From Chloroflexia bacterium (lineage in GTDB: Bacteria > Chloroflexota > Chloroflexia > Thermomicrobiales > JALYUS01), in the NCBI GenBank assembly GCA_025928215.1, contig JAICJW010000106.1:1-11905 (forward strand): DNA of 11,905 bases. Direction: 5' to 3'. A program made the position numbers and the translations under genes. The notes below the pieces were generated by a model. It saw nothing but the letters and a program-made list of their open reading frames with translations, was not told the DNA's origin and did no database searches. Of this stretch, positions 1 to 11,905 are shown in pieces. The first letter of the stretch is position 1. Every line of letters begins with the position of its first letter.

Positions 1-128
1 CATGCGGCGGGTACTCTCGCAGTAGGGGACGGAGACTGCGTTCCCGCACCTTGAACACTCAGGGCGATGAAGAGAATCGAAACGAGCAGCGTCACGCCGC
101 CGCTAAGGAGGACGATCTTTTTGCGCAT
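1..128 (-). CDS. Partial hypothetical exported protein (N-terminus only)
   Basis: An open frame starts at an ATG at 126-128 and runs off the left edge of the window, giving 42 codons. The first residues are MRKK, followed by a hydrophobic stretch at about residues 5-25 with small residues near its end (ALSVQGAG), then a Ser/Thr/Pro-rich piece. This is the layout of a Sec signal peptide, or possibly an uncleaved membrane anchor. No lipobox cysteine is visible. The start is supported by a very good Shine-Dalgarno sequence, GGGAGGAG, placed 9 nt before the ATG. The gene is divergent from rpoB and has its own promoter candidate at 209-237. The mature part lies outside the window, so the function cannot be named. 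That this is a real gene is inferred from the combined ribosome site and signal peptide. Confidence 0.72.
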   Translation of the reverse strand, partial: MRKKIVLLSGGVTLLVSILFIALSVQGAGTQSPSPTARVPAA

Positions 129-208
129 TGTCGCTTGCTCCTCCCTCGAATACAAAACCAATAGGGTACACCAAGACTGCAATTTCTTCCTTGAGAGGCG
201 ATAACTTG

Positions 209-237
209 ATGCTAGAACATTTAGAGGGAATGGTCAA
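209..237 (-). promoter_or_regulatory. Candidate sigma-70 promoter for the divergent exported-protein gene
   Basis: On the minus strand TTGACC (232-237) is followed after exactly 17 nt by TAGCAT (209-214). This matches five of six bases of the -35 consensus and four of six of the -10. Transcription would begin near 202 and give a leader of about 75 nt before the ATG at 128. This is motif matching only. Confidence 0.42.
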
Positions 238-429
238 CATGTGATGCTGACATCTAGGGCAACAATAGTTCTGCCTGAGCCGCAGGAATAAATTGCGCGA
301 TTAACGAGTTACGAAAGAGTATCGGTGACACTATCGGCCGGTCATCACCGCTGCCTATCGCGACGATAGGGAAAGACATATCCACCAACGGTGTTGGCAG
401 GATTGCCCGGTCCGATTCGGATCGGCCTG

Positions 430-457
430 TTGACGAAGGGGAAAATCGTAGTATACT
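430..457 (+). promoter_or_regulatory. Likely main promoter of the rpoBC operon
   Basis: TTGACG (430-435) and TATACT (452-457) are separated by 16 nt. Each hexamer differs from the sigma-70 consensus at one position. It is the best promoter match seen upstream of rpoB and points toward it. Transcription would start near 464, leaving a leader of about 315 nt. A second, closer promoter cannot be excluded. Confidence 0.7.
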
Positions 458-463
458 GCATGT

Positions 464-778
464 TTGCGGATGCCTGCGGCGGTGCGATCGGCGTCAGACA
501 TAAGGTCGAGGTAGATTGCCACATCGAACGATTCGAGATGAACGATATTGGGTGGGGGAAACCTCGCCCTTCTGGTGTCTCTCCACTTCCGTTCTCGTTG
601 CCCACCAGCATACGGCAACCGGCTGTCGGACGCAACTCCGTCAGGCCGGGGTAAGCCCGCCTGTGAAGCGGTAACGTCATCGCCGTGTCCGCTCCGGCGG
701 GCCGCACGACATTTCATGCGGCACGACCGCGATTCTGAGGCTGTTTTGGGTCTGTAGTGTTTCAAGGGGGAAAGACGT
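464..778 (+). promoter_or_regulatory. Long structured rpoB 5' leader
   Basis: This is the inferred untranslated leader of rpoBC. Visible structures are a hairpin at 550-569 (GGGTGGGG, tetraloop GAAA, CCTCGCCC, with two G-T pairs), a hairpin at 642-663 (CAGGC and GGG pairing with CCC and GCCTG, one bulged C) and a hairpin at 701-722 (GCCGCA/TGCGGC). GAACGAT occurs twice, at 526-532 and 540-546. None of the hairpins is followed by a clear U-tract, so I see no classical attenuator and recognise no known riboswitch. The ribosome site AAGGGGG lies 8 nt before the rpoB ATG. Expression control by the leader is inference. Confidence 0.4.
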
Positions 779-4249
<3,471 letters not shown>

Positions 4250-4257
4250 TGGGGCGG

Positions 4258-4333
4258 GAGTTCGATGTTCGGAGTTTGATGCGGGTTCTCTTCGAACACC
4301 GAACTCCGAACATCGAACTCCGAACTCCGAACT
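4258..4333. repeat. Inverted pair of heptamer arrays between rpoB and rpoC
   Basis: Six tandem heptamers of the form YCGAACW fill 4292-4333 without gaps: TCGAACA, CCGAACT, CCGAACA, TCGAACT, CCGAACT, CCGAACT. Three units in the opposite orientation (WGTTYGR) lie at 4259-4279. The segment 4257-4276 is a perfect 20-bp inverted repeat of 4302-4321, with a 25-nt loop. In the rpoBC transcript this would make a long stable hairpin 8 nt after the rpoB stop and about 30 nt before the rpoC ribosome site. No U-tract follows, so it is not a standard terminator. Heptamer tracts like this occur between genes in some bacterial lineages, and their function is not established. Confidence 0.88.
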
Positions 4334-4366
4334 GCCAACATTTAGCCGCAAAGGATGGGAAAACTG

Positions 4367-8800
<4,434 letters not shown>

Positions 8801-8803
8801 GAG

Positions 8804-8827
8804 CAGTAGTCAGTAGCCAGTAGCCAG
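8804..8827. repeat. Short CAGTAGY heptamer tract after rpoC
   Basis: Three tandem heptamers, CAGTAGT, CAGTAGC and CAGTAGC, plus a partial CAG begin 4 nt after the rpoC stop and end just before the terminator stem. The unit length matches the tract after rpoB, although the motif differs. No inverted partner is seen here. Confidence 0.8.
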
Positions 8828-8828
8828 A

Positions 8829-8870
8829 ACGAGTGGGATGGAGTACGCTCCTTCCCACTCGTTTTTGTTT
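8829..8870 (+). terminator. Strong intrinsic terminator of the rpoBC operon
   Basis: ACGAGTGGGA (8829-8838) pairs perfectly with TCCCACTCGT (8853-8862). After one T-T mismatch an inner stem GGAG/CTCC closes a TACG tetraloop, giving 14 pairs. A T-rich run at 8862-8870 (nine bases, eight of them T) follows directly. This is the classic rho-independent layout and marks the end of the operon. Confidence 0.93.
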
Positions 8871-8916
8871 CTTCTTGCGGGATGTGTAACCCCGAATCGG
8901 GAGAAAGGATGTCCAC

Positions 8917-9270
8917 ATGGAGGCTTGGGGCTACGACATCTTCGACAATGACGAGGCGAACGACATCCGCGCGCTGTTTGAGAACGAACTGGAGACGGGA
9001 GCATCCGTCGCTCATGCGACTGCGGAAATCCTGCGCGAATCGAAAGACGCATTGAATGACTCGGAGAGCGCTCCAATTATCTGGCTCGCACTCGCCGCCT
9101 TGCAACTCGATCATGGCGAACTCCAAGCCAATGTGCGCGACCACGCGCTGGCGGCAATTGACAGCGGCACGGACCTGAAACGTTGGGAGGCGGAGGCCAA
9201 GCCCGAAGACATTGCCGGGCGCAGGCGTGTGTTGGATGGTCTGCGAGCGCGGCTAATGGAACATCGTTGA
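8917..9270 (+). CDS. DUF4259 domain-containing protein
   Basis: A 117-residue protein that begins MEAWGYDIFDNDEANDI, the typical opening of DUF4259 proteins (M-x-A-W-G then F-x-N/D-D). The domain continues with an acidic helix, an IIWLALAALQLDHGEL segment (about 49-64) and AAIDSGTDLKRWE (about 76-88), also as in the family. There is no signal peptide or membrane segment, so it is probably cytoplasmic. Its biochemical role is unknown. The start is supported by AAAGGA, with the AGGA core 7 nt before the ATG. It follows the rpoC terminator by about 45 bp, with no convincing promoter in between. It is either expressed from a weak promoter or by leakage through the terminator. It converges with thrS. 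The family call rests on recognition of the N-terminal signature. Confidence 0.85.
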   Translation: MEAWGYDIFDNDEANDIRALFENELETGASVAHATAEILRESKDALNDSESAPIIWLALAALQLDHGELQANVRDHALAAIDSGTDLKRWEAEAKPEDIAGRRRVLDGLRARLMEHR

Positions 9271-9283
9271 GCAAGATTCCGTA

Positions 9284-9310
9284 GGCGCGGTTCGCGAACC
9301 GCCCCTTTTT
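9284..9310 (+). terminator. Intrinsic terminator of the DUF4259 gene, REP-like palindrome
   Basis: GCGGTT (9287-9292) pairs with AACCGC (9297-9302) over a CGCG loop. Two further G-C pairs lie outside a C-C mismatch, and five Ts follow at 9306-9310. It begins 13 nt after the DUF4259 stop codon. The core CGGTTCGCGAACCG is a perfect palindrome of a kind often seen dispersed between genes, so it may be a repeat recruited as a terminator. Confidence 0.8.
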
Positions 9311-9352
9311 GTAGCATCGAGGAGTGTCCGGGAAAACGTGGCAACCGGGGCA

Positions 9353-9372
9353 GGGCCATTTGCGAATCGCCC
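9353..9372. repeat. Second, degenerate REP-like palindrome
   Basis: GGGCCATT (9353-9360) pairs with AATCGCCC (9365-9372) over a TGCG loop, with a single C-C mismatch. Its layout (G-rich arm, NNTT, YGCG loop, AANN, C-rich arm, then GTAC) resembles the palindrome at 9284-9305. It is probably a diverged copy of the same element type. Confidence 0.5.
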
Positions 9373-9419
9373 GTACAAATTGGTATGTGACGTCGTGATC
9401 CCTGGTCATCAGACGGAAG

Positions 9420-9445
9420 AGCGGCAGACATTTGTGCCTGCCGCT
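9420..9445 (-). terminator. Hairpin between convergent genes, probable thrS terminator
   Basis: Read on the minus strand, AGCGGCAGGCA pairs with TGTCTGCCGCT over a CAAA loop. This gives an 11-bp stem with one G-T pair, 22 nt after the thrS stop codon. The following sequence (CTTCC) is only weakly T-rich. On the plus strand a T-rich run follows about 8 nt later. It may act in both directions; the hairpin is clear and the terminator role is inferred. Confidence 0.55.
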
Positions 9446-9467
9446 GCATCATTTCTTTACCTCGATC

Positions 9468-11309
9468 TCAGTCTGCTGCTGCGACGCGCATCGCCTCCGG
9501 GAGCAGGTCCGTACTGCGGCTGTCGCGCTGGGTCGTGGCGATTTCAGTGAAGCGGTCGAGCGGCATGGATTTCAAATCCTCGCCGCTGCGGAGGCGGACG
9601 GAGACCGCGTCCGCTTCCGCCTCGCGGTCGCCGACGACGAGCATGTATGGCACCTTCTGCACCTGCGCGTCGCGAATCTTCGCTTGCATGCGGCCATCGG
9701 AAAGGTCTGCCTGGGCGCGGATGCCTGCGTGCTTCAACTGCGCGACGACCTGGTTCGCGTACGCCTGATGCCGGTCAGCAATGGGGATGACCATCGCCTG
9801 CACCGGCGCGAGCCAGACCGGGAACGCGCCCGCGTAATGCTCGATCAGGCCGCCGACGAACCGCTCCATCGAGCCGAGCACGGTGCGGTGGACCATCACC
9901 GGGCGGTGCCGCTCGCCATCGTCGCCGATGTACGACATATCGAACCGCTCCGGCAGGTTGAAGTCGCACTGGATCGTCGGCCCCTGCCACTCGCGGCCAA
10001 TCGCGTCATACAATTTGATGTCAATCTTCGGCCCATAGAAGGTGCCGCCGCCCTCGTCTACCTCGTACTGCATGCCCCGCTTCTGGAGGACGTCGCGAAG
10101 CGTCGCGGTCGCGCGCTCCCAGACCTCGTCCGTGCCGACGTACTTCTCTGGCCGGGTGGCGAGGTAGGCACTATAGGAGTAGCCAAAGACCTCCATCATG
10201 TAGTCCATCAGGTCAATGACGCCGTTGATCTCATCTTCCAGTTGCGCCGGTGTGCAGAAGATATGCGAGTCGTCCTGCGTGAAGCCGCGGACGCGCAGCA
10301 TGCCGTGGAGCACGCCGGAGCGCTCGTAGCGGTAGACGGTGCCGAGTTCCGCCCACCGGAGGGGTAGATCACGATAGGAGCGCGTGCGGGTGTTATAGAT
10401 GGTAATCGCGGCGGGGCAGTTCATCGGCTTGATGTAGTAGTCCGTGCCATCAATATCCATCGGGGAGTACATATTCTCGGCGTAGGTCTGCAAATGGCCG
10501 CTCCGCGCGAAGATCGCGCCGTTATGGATGTGCGGCGTGTAGAGGAGATCGTAGCCCCGGTCGAAGTGGACCTGCTTCCAGAAGTCCTCGATTTCTTTGC
10601 GGATGATCGCGCCCTTCGGATGCCAGAGGATCAGACCCGCGCCGATCTCGTCCGAGGTGCTGAAGAGATCGAGTTCGCGCCCGAGGCGGCGATGATCGCG
10701 CCGCTCCGCCTCCGCGAGTTGATGCAGGTAATTATCGAGGTCCGCCTGATTCTCCCACGCCGTCGCGTAGATACGCTGGAGCATCTGGCGGTGCTCGTCG
10801 CCGCGCCAGTACGCCCCGGCGATACTCATCAGCTTGACCGGCCCGATTTTGCCGGTATCCGCGACATGCGGCCCGGCGCACAGGTCCGTGAACGGGCCGT
10901 CAATATAGAACGAAACTTCCTCGCCTTCGGGCAGATCGTTAATCAGTTCGATCTTGTAGGGTTGATCCTTGAAGAAGGCGCGCGCTTCATCGCGCGTGAC
11001 GATCTTCTTGACGAACGGGGATTTTGCCGCGATGCGTTCCTGCATCCGCCGCTCGATCTCCGGAAAGTCGTCCGGCGTCAAGGGGCGCGGGAGGTCGAAA
11101 TCGTAGTAGAAGCCGTCCGCGATCGGCGGCCCGATGGCGAGTTTCGCCTCCGGGAAGATGCCGAGCACCGCCTCGGCCATCACATGCGCCGCCGAGTGGC
11201 GCATCTTCCTGAGCGGAGTCCAGATGTCGTCGTCCTGCCGATCCGGTGATACGAGTCCGGCGGCGTCCGCCTCCATCTCCTTACCGATGTCGTCGTCCTG
11301 TTCGCGCAT
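9468..11309 (-). CDS. thrS: Threonine--tRNA ligase (ThrRS), TGS-less form
   Basis: ThrRS charges tRNA-Thr with threonine and edits mischarged serine. The 613 residues show the editing domain with HSAAH (H38, H42) and CAGPH (C144, H148), then the class II catalytic core. In the core, zinc ligands C298 (MNCPA), H349 (DDSHIFC) and H474 (MVHRTVLGSMERF) are intact, with motif 2 around 324-343. The C-terminal anticodon-binding domain starts near 500. E. coli ThrRS (642 aa) has an N-terminal TGS domain of about 60 residues. Here only about 30 acidic residues precede the editing domain. The frame is open further upstream, but that part runs through the terminator and the tRNA gene. The ATG at 11309 has GGGAGGG 9 nt before it and is taken as the start. 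The gene follows tRNA-Val on the same strand and converges with the DUF4259 gene. Confidence 0.98.
   Translation of the reverse strand: MREQDDDIGKEMEADAAGLVSPDRQDDDIWTPLRKMRHSAAHVMAEAVLGIFPEAKLAIGPPIADGFYYDFDLPRPLTPDDFPEIERRMQERIAAKSPFVKKIVTRDEARAFFKDQPYKIELINDLPEGEEVSFYIDGPFTDLCAGPHVADTGKIGPVKLMSIAGAYWRGDEHRQMLQRIYATAWENQADLDNYLHQLAEAERRDHRRLGRELDLFSTSDEIGAGLILWHPKGAIIRKEIEDFWKQVHFDRGYDLLYTPHIHNGAIFARSGHLQTYAENMYSPMDIDGTDYYIKPMNCPAAITIYNTRTRSYRDLPLRWAELGTVYRYERSGVLHGMLRVRGFTQDDSHIFCTPAQLEDEINGVIDLMDYMMEVFGYSYSAYLATRPEKYVGTDEVWERATATLRDVLQKRGMQYEVDEGGGTFYGPKIDIKLYDAIGREWQGPTIQCDFNLPERFDMSYIGDDGERHRPVMVHRTVLGSMERFVGGLIEHYAGAFPVWLAPVQAMVIPIADRHQAYANQVVAQLKHAGIRAQADLSDGRMQAKIRDAQVQKVPYMLVVGDREAEADAVSVRLRSGEDLKSMPLDRFTEIATTQRDSRSTDLLPEAMRVAAAD
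11223..11300. repeat. 15-bp direct repeat within the thrS start region
   Basis: GATGTCGTCGTCCTG occurs exactly at 11223-11237 and again at 11286-11300, 63 bp apart and in the same reading frame. The copies encode QDDDI at ThrRS residues 4-8 and 25-29, inside the acidic N-terminal segment that stands where the TGS domain would be. An in-frame duplication of 21 codons followed by divergence is one explanation. Confidence 0.8.
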
Positions 11310-11331
11310 GGGGGAATGCCCTCCCGATAAC

Positions 11332-11367
11332 AAAAAAGCCCGACCCCGCAACGAATGGGGACGGGGC
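11332..11367 (-). terminator. Intrinsic terminator or attenuator between tRNA-Val and thrS
   Basis: On the minus strand GCCCCGTCCCC (11367-11357) pairs with GGGGTCGGGC (11347-11338), with one bulged C and one T-T mismatch, over a 9-nt loop. TTTTTT follows at 11337-11332. It lies 41 nt after the tRNA CCA end and about 22 nt before the thrS ATG. As no other thrS promoter was recognised, the hairpin may end the tRNA transcript, limit read-through into thrS, or act as a regulated attenuator. A second hairpin (GACCGGC/GCTGGTC, 11388-11368) sits just before it. GGGAC at 11390-11386 could alternatively pair with GTCCC in the terminator arm. Confidence 0.82.
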
Positions 11368-11407
11368 GACCAGCCACCACTGCCGGTCCCTGCGTGCCGA
11401 GGAGAAG

Positions 11408-11484
11408 TGGTGGGCGATACTGGGCTCGAACCAGTGACCTCCACGATGTCAACGTGGCGCTCTAACCAACTGAGCTAACCGCCC
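11408..11484 (-). tRNA. tRNA-Val(GAC), CCA encoded
   Basis: A full 77-nt cloverleaf can be folded. The acceptor GGGCGGT pairs with ATCGCCC (one G-T), the D stem is GCTC/GAGC, and the anticodon stem CCACG/CGTGG encloses loop TTGACAT, giving anticodon GAC (reads GTC, valine). The variable loop is AGGTC, and the T stem ACTGG/CCAGT encloses TTCGAGC. The discriminator is A and the CCA end is encoded in the DNA. It lies upstream of thrS on the same strand, with its own promoter at 11502-11530. Confidence 0.97.
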
Positions 11485-11612
11485 CTCGCCTCGTGGGGGG
11501 TAGGATAGCATGACCCGGAACGGCATGCAAGTGCATATGCCAGGGTCACGTACGGCGGCGGGCAAACACCTGAGCGACCGAAACGGTCCATCCGGGTAAC
11601 GCTGGCTCGGCT
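11485..11612. other. Intergenic sequence between the Uma2 remnant and tRNA-Val
   Basis: Apart from the tRNA promoter this stretch shows only small inverted repeats, such as GACCG/CGGTC around 11577-11589 and ATGC/GCAT beside the -35 element. It may include unrecognisable 3' remains of the Uma2 gene. Confidence 0.5.
11502..11530 (-). promoter_or_regulatory. Promoter of tRNA-Val (and possibly thrS), extended -10
   Basis: On the minus strand TTGCAT (11530-11525) and TATCCT (11507-11502) are 17 nt apart, and TGC directly precedes the -10, forming an extended -10 motif. Transcription would start near 11495, about 10 nt before the mature tRNA 5' end. A C-rich segment follows the -10. Confidence 0.65.
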
Positions 11613-11826
11613 AATGAATTTCATCTCGCGCTCTTCGTCCGGGATGTCGAAAGTGTAGGAGGCATCGGGACTGAACGAGCGACGATTGGGAAGATTAACG
11701 ATATACGCGACACCATCAGCGAGTGCCTCACTAAAACCCGTCTGTTCCTCATATGACCAGCTCATATTGCCTGTCATCCGGGGCGTTATACAGGTCTTCG
11801 AAAGTCGCTTCGGTTTTCTTAACTAT
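11613..11826 (-). pseudogene. Uma2-family (PD-(D/E)XK nuclease-like) pseudogene, broken
   Basis: Two pieces of an Uma2-type protein are readable in different frames on the minus strand. The first, from 11826, reads VKKTEATFEDLYNAPDDRQY then ELV, the usual Uma2 opening, and stops at a TGA at 11749-11751. Its expected ATG is ATA. The second piece, one base out of frame from 11756, reads SYEEQTGFSEALADGVAYIV, then NLPNRRSFSPDASY with the family's SPDA motif, and fades after EMKFI near 11613. Roughly 30 residues normally between ELV and YEEQTG are missing, and so is the later conserved ExK part. The gene therefore carries start loss, internal deletion with frameshift, and 3' loss. The downstream frame to 11475 enters the tRNA and is not protein-like. 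The family is recognised from memory of conserved segments, without an alignment. Uma2 genes are often present in many copies in Chloroflexota and cyanobacteria. Confidence 0.72.
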
Positions 11827-11830
11827 GCAC

Positions 11831-11859
11831 TTGACGCAGCAATGAGGGTATGATATGTT
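11831..11859 (+). promoter_or_regulatory. Candidate promoter reading out of the right edge
   Basis: TTGACG (11831-11836) and TATGTT (11854-11859) are 17 nt apart on the plus strand, just upstream of and divergent from the Uma2 remnant. The downstream 46 bases contain a small hairpin (GGCTT/AAGCC, 11871-11886) and no start codon with a ribosome site. Any gene it serves lies outside the window. Confidence 0.35.
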
Positions 11860-11905
11860 TTGTGACACGAGGCTTGCCGGTAAGCCCCGGTGGTATGCTG
11901 TACCC

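Larger units (their letters stand above)
129..778. other. Non-coding region between the exported-protein gene and rpoB
   Basis: This stretch of about 650 bp holds no gene I can support. Short open frames exist on both strands, but they overlap each other and the rpoB promoter, lack good ribosome sites and have unlikely compositions rich in Arg, Ser and Pro. What it does hold is the divergent promoter candidate at 209-237, a perfect 7-bp inverted repeat at 354-370 (CCTATCG, loop CGA, CGATAGG), the rpoB promoter at 430-457 and the rpoB leader at about 464-778. No rplJ or rplL gene is present, although these commonly precede rpoB in bacteria. Confidence 0.7.

Noticed and set aside
354..370. Perfect inverted repeat CCTATCG/CGATAGG as a terminator
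   Set aside because: The loop is only three bases, there is no T-run on either strand, and no gene ends nearby. It is noted only as an inverted repeat.
355..765. Overlapping small open frames upstream of rpoB on both strands
   Set aside because: They overlap one another and the rpoB promoter, lack ribosome sites and resemble no family I know. A decayed gene cannot be excluded but has no support.
4258..4333. CRISPR-like array between rpoB and rpoC
   Set aside because: The repeats are contiguous 7-bp units without spacers, so this is a tandem heptamer tract.
4355..4366. RpoC start four codons upstream
   Set aside because: The AAAGG ribosome site directly abuts this ATG, leaving no spacing. 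The ATG at 4367 is better placed and gives the usual RpoC N-terminus.
10494..11249. A 251-codon open frame antisense to thrS
   Set aside because: It is a shadow of thrS with the same low-complexity composition and no protein family features.
11332..11407. T-box riboswitch upstream of thrS
   Set aside because: Only about 98 bp lie between the tRNA and thrS, so there is no room for Stem I with a specifier loop. The expected T-box sequence is not matched; only a terminator and a possible competing pairing are present.
11310..11444. N-terminal extension of ThrRS to an upstream ATG at 11444
   Set aside because: The extended frame reads through the terminator and into tRNA-Val and gives no TGS-like sequence. 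GGGAGGG supports the ATG at 11309.

Overview
The window is a housekeeping stretch of a GC-rich bacterial chromosome. In order it holds the end of a divergent exported-protein gene, a long intergenic region with a strong promoter, rpoB and rpoC (the two large RNA polymerase subunits), a small DUF4259 gene, and, on the opposite strand, thrS (threonyl-tRNA synthetase) behind a tRNA-Val(GAC) gene. A decayed Uma2-family gene fragment lies at the right end. Protein style, a short RpoB without large lineage insertions, a long coiled-coil insertion near the RpoC N-terminus, heptamer tandem repeats after genes and an Uma2 remnant fit Chloroflexota, perhaps a Thermomicrobia-like or uncultured lineage. 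That assignment is inference from protein style and is not proven by the sequence.

Left part (1-778): a signal-peptide-like N-terminus on the minus strand runs off the left edge. About 650 bp separate it from rpoB. This region carries a divergent promoter candidate, a near-consensus promoter at 430-457 pointing to rpoB, and a leader of about 315 nt with several hairpins. The ribosomal protein genes (rplJ, rplL) that often precede rpoB are not here.

Centre (779-8870): rpoB and rpoC form a two-gene operon. Between them are two heptamer arrays in opposite orientation, able to form a perfect 20-bp hairpin in the mRNA. After the rpoC stop come three copies of another heptamer and then a strong intrinsic terminator. 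Both subunits keep their catalytic and metal-binding residues. RpoB has Asn at the position of E. coli His526 in the rifampicin pocket.

Right part (8917-11905): a DUF4259 gene with its own ribosome binding site converges with thrS across 197 bp that hold three hairpins, two of them variants of one palindrome type. ThrRS lacks the usual N-terminal TGS domain and starts with a short acidic segment containing a 15-bp direct repeat. Upstream of thrS are an intrinsic terminator or attenuator and tRNA-Val with an extended -10 promoter. No separate thrS promoter was recognised, so thrS may be read through from the tRNA promoter. Beyond that is the Uma2 pseudogene, with a mutated start, a frameshift and both internal and 3' loss.

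I found no CRISPR array, insertion sequence, phage gene or clear new multi-gene system. The most notable points are the inter-rpoBC inverted heptamer arrays, the tRNA-Val/thrS arrangement and the natural Asn in the rifampicin pocket.
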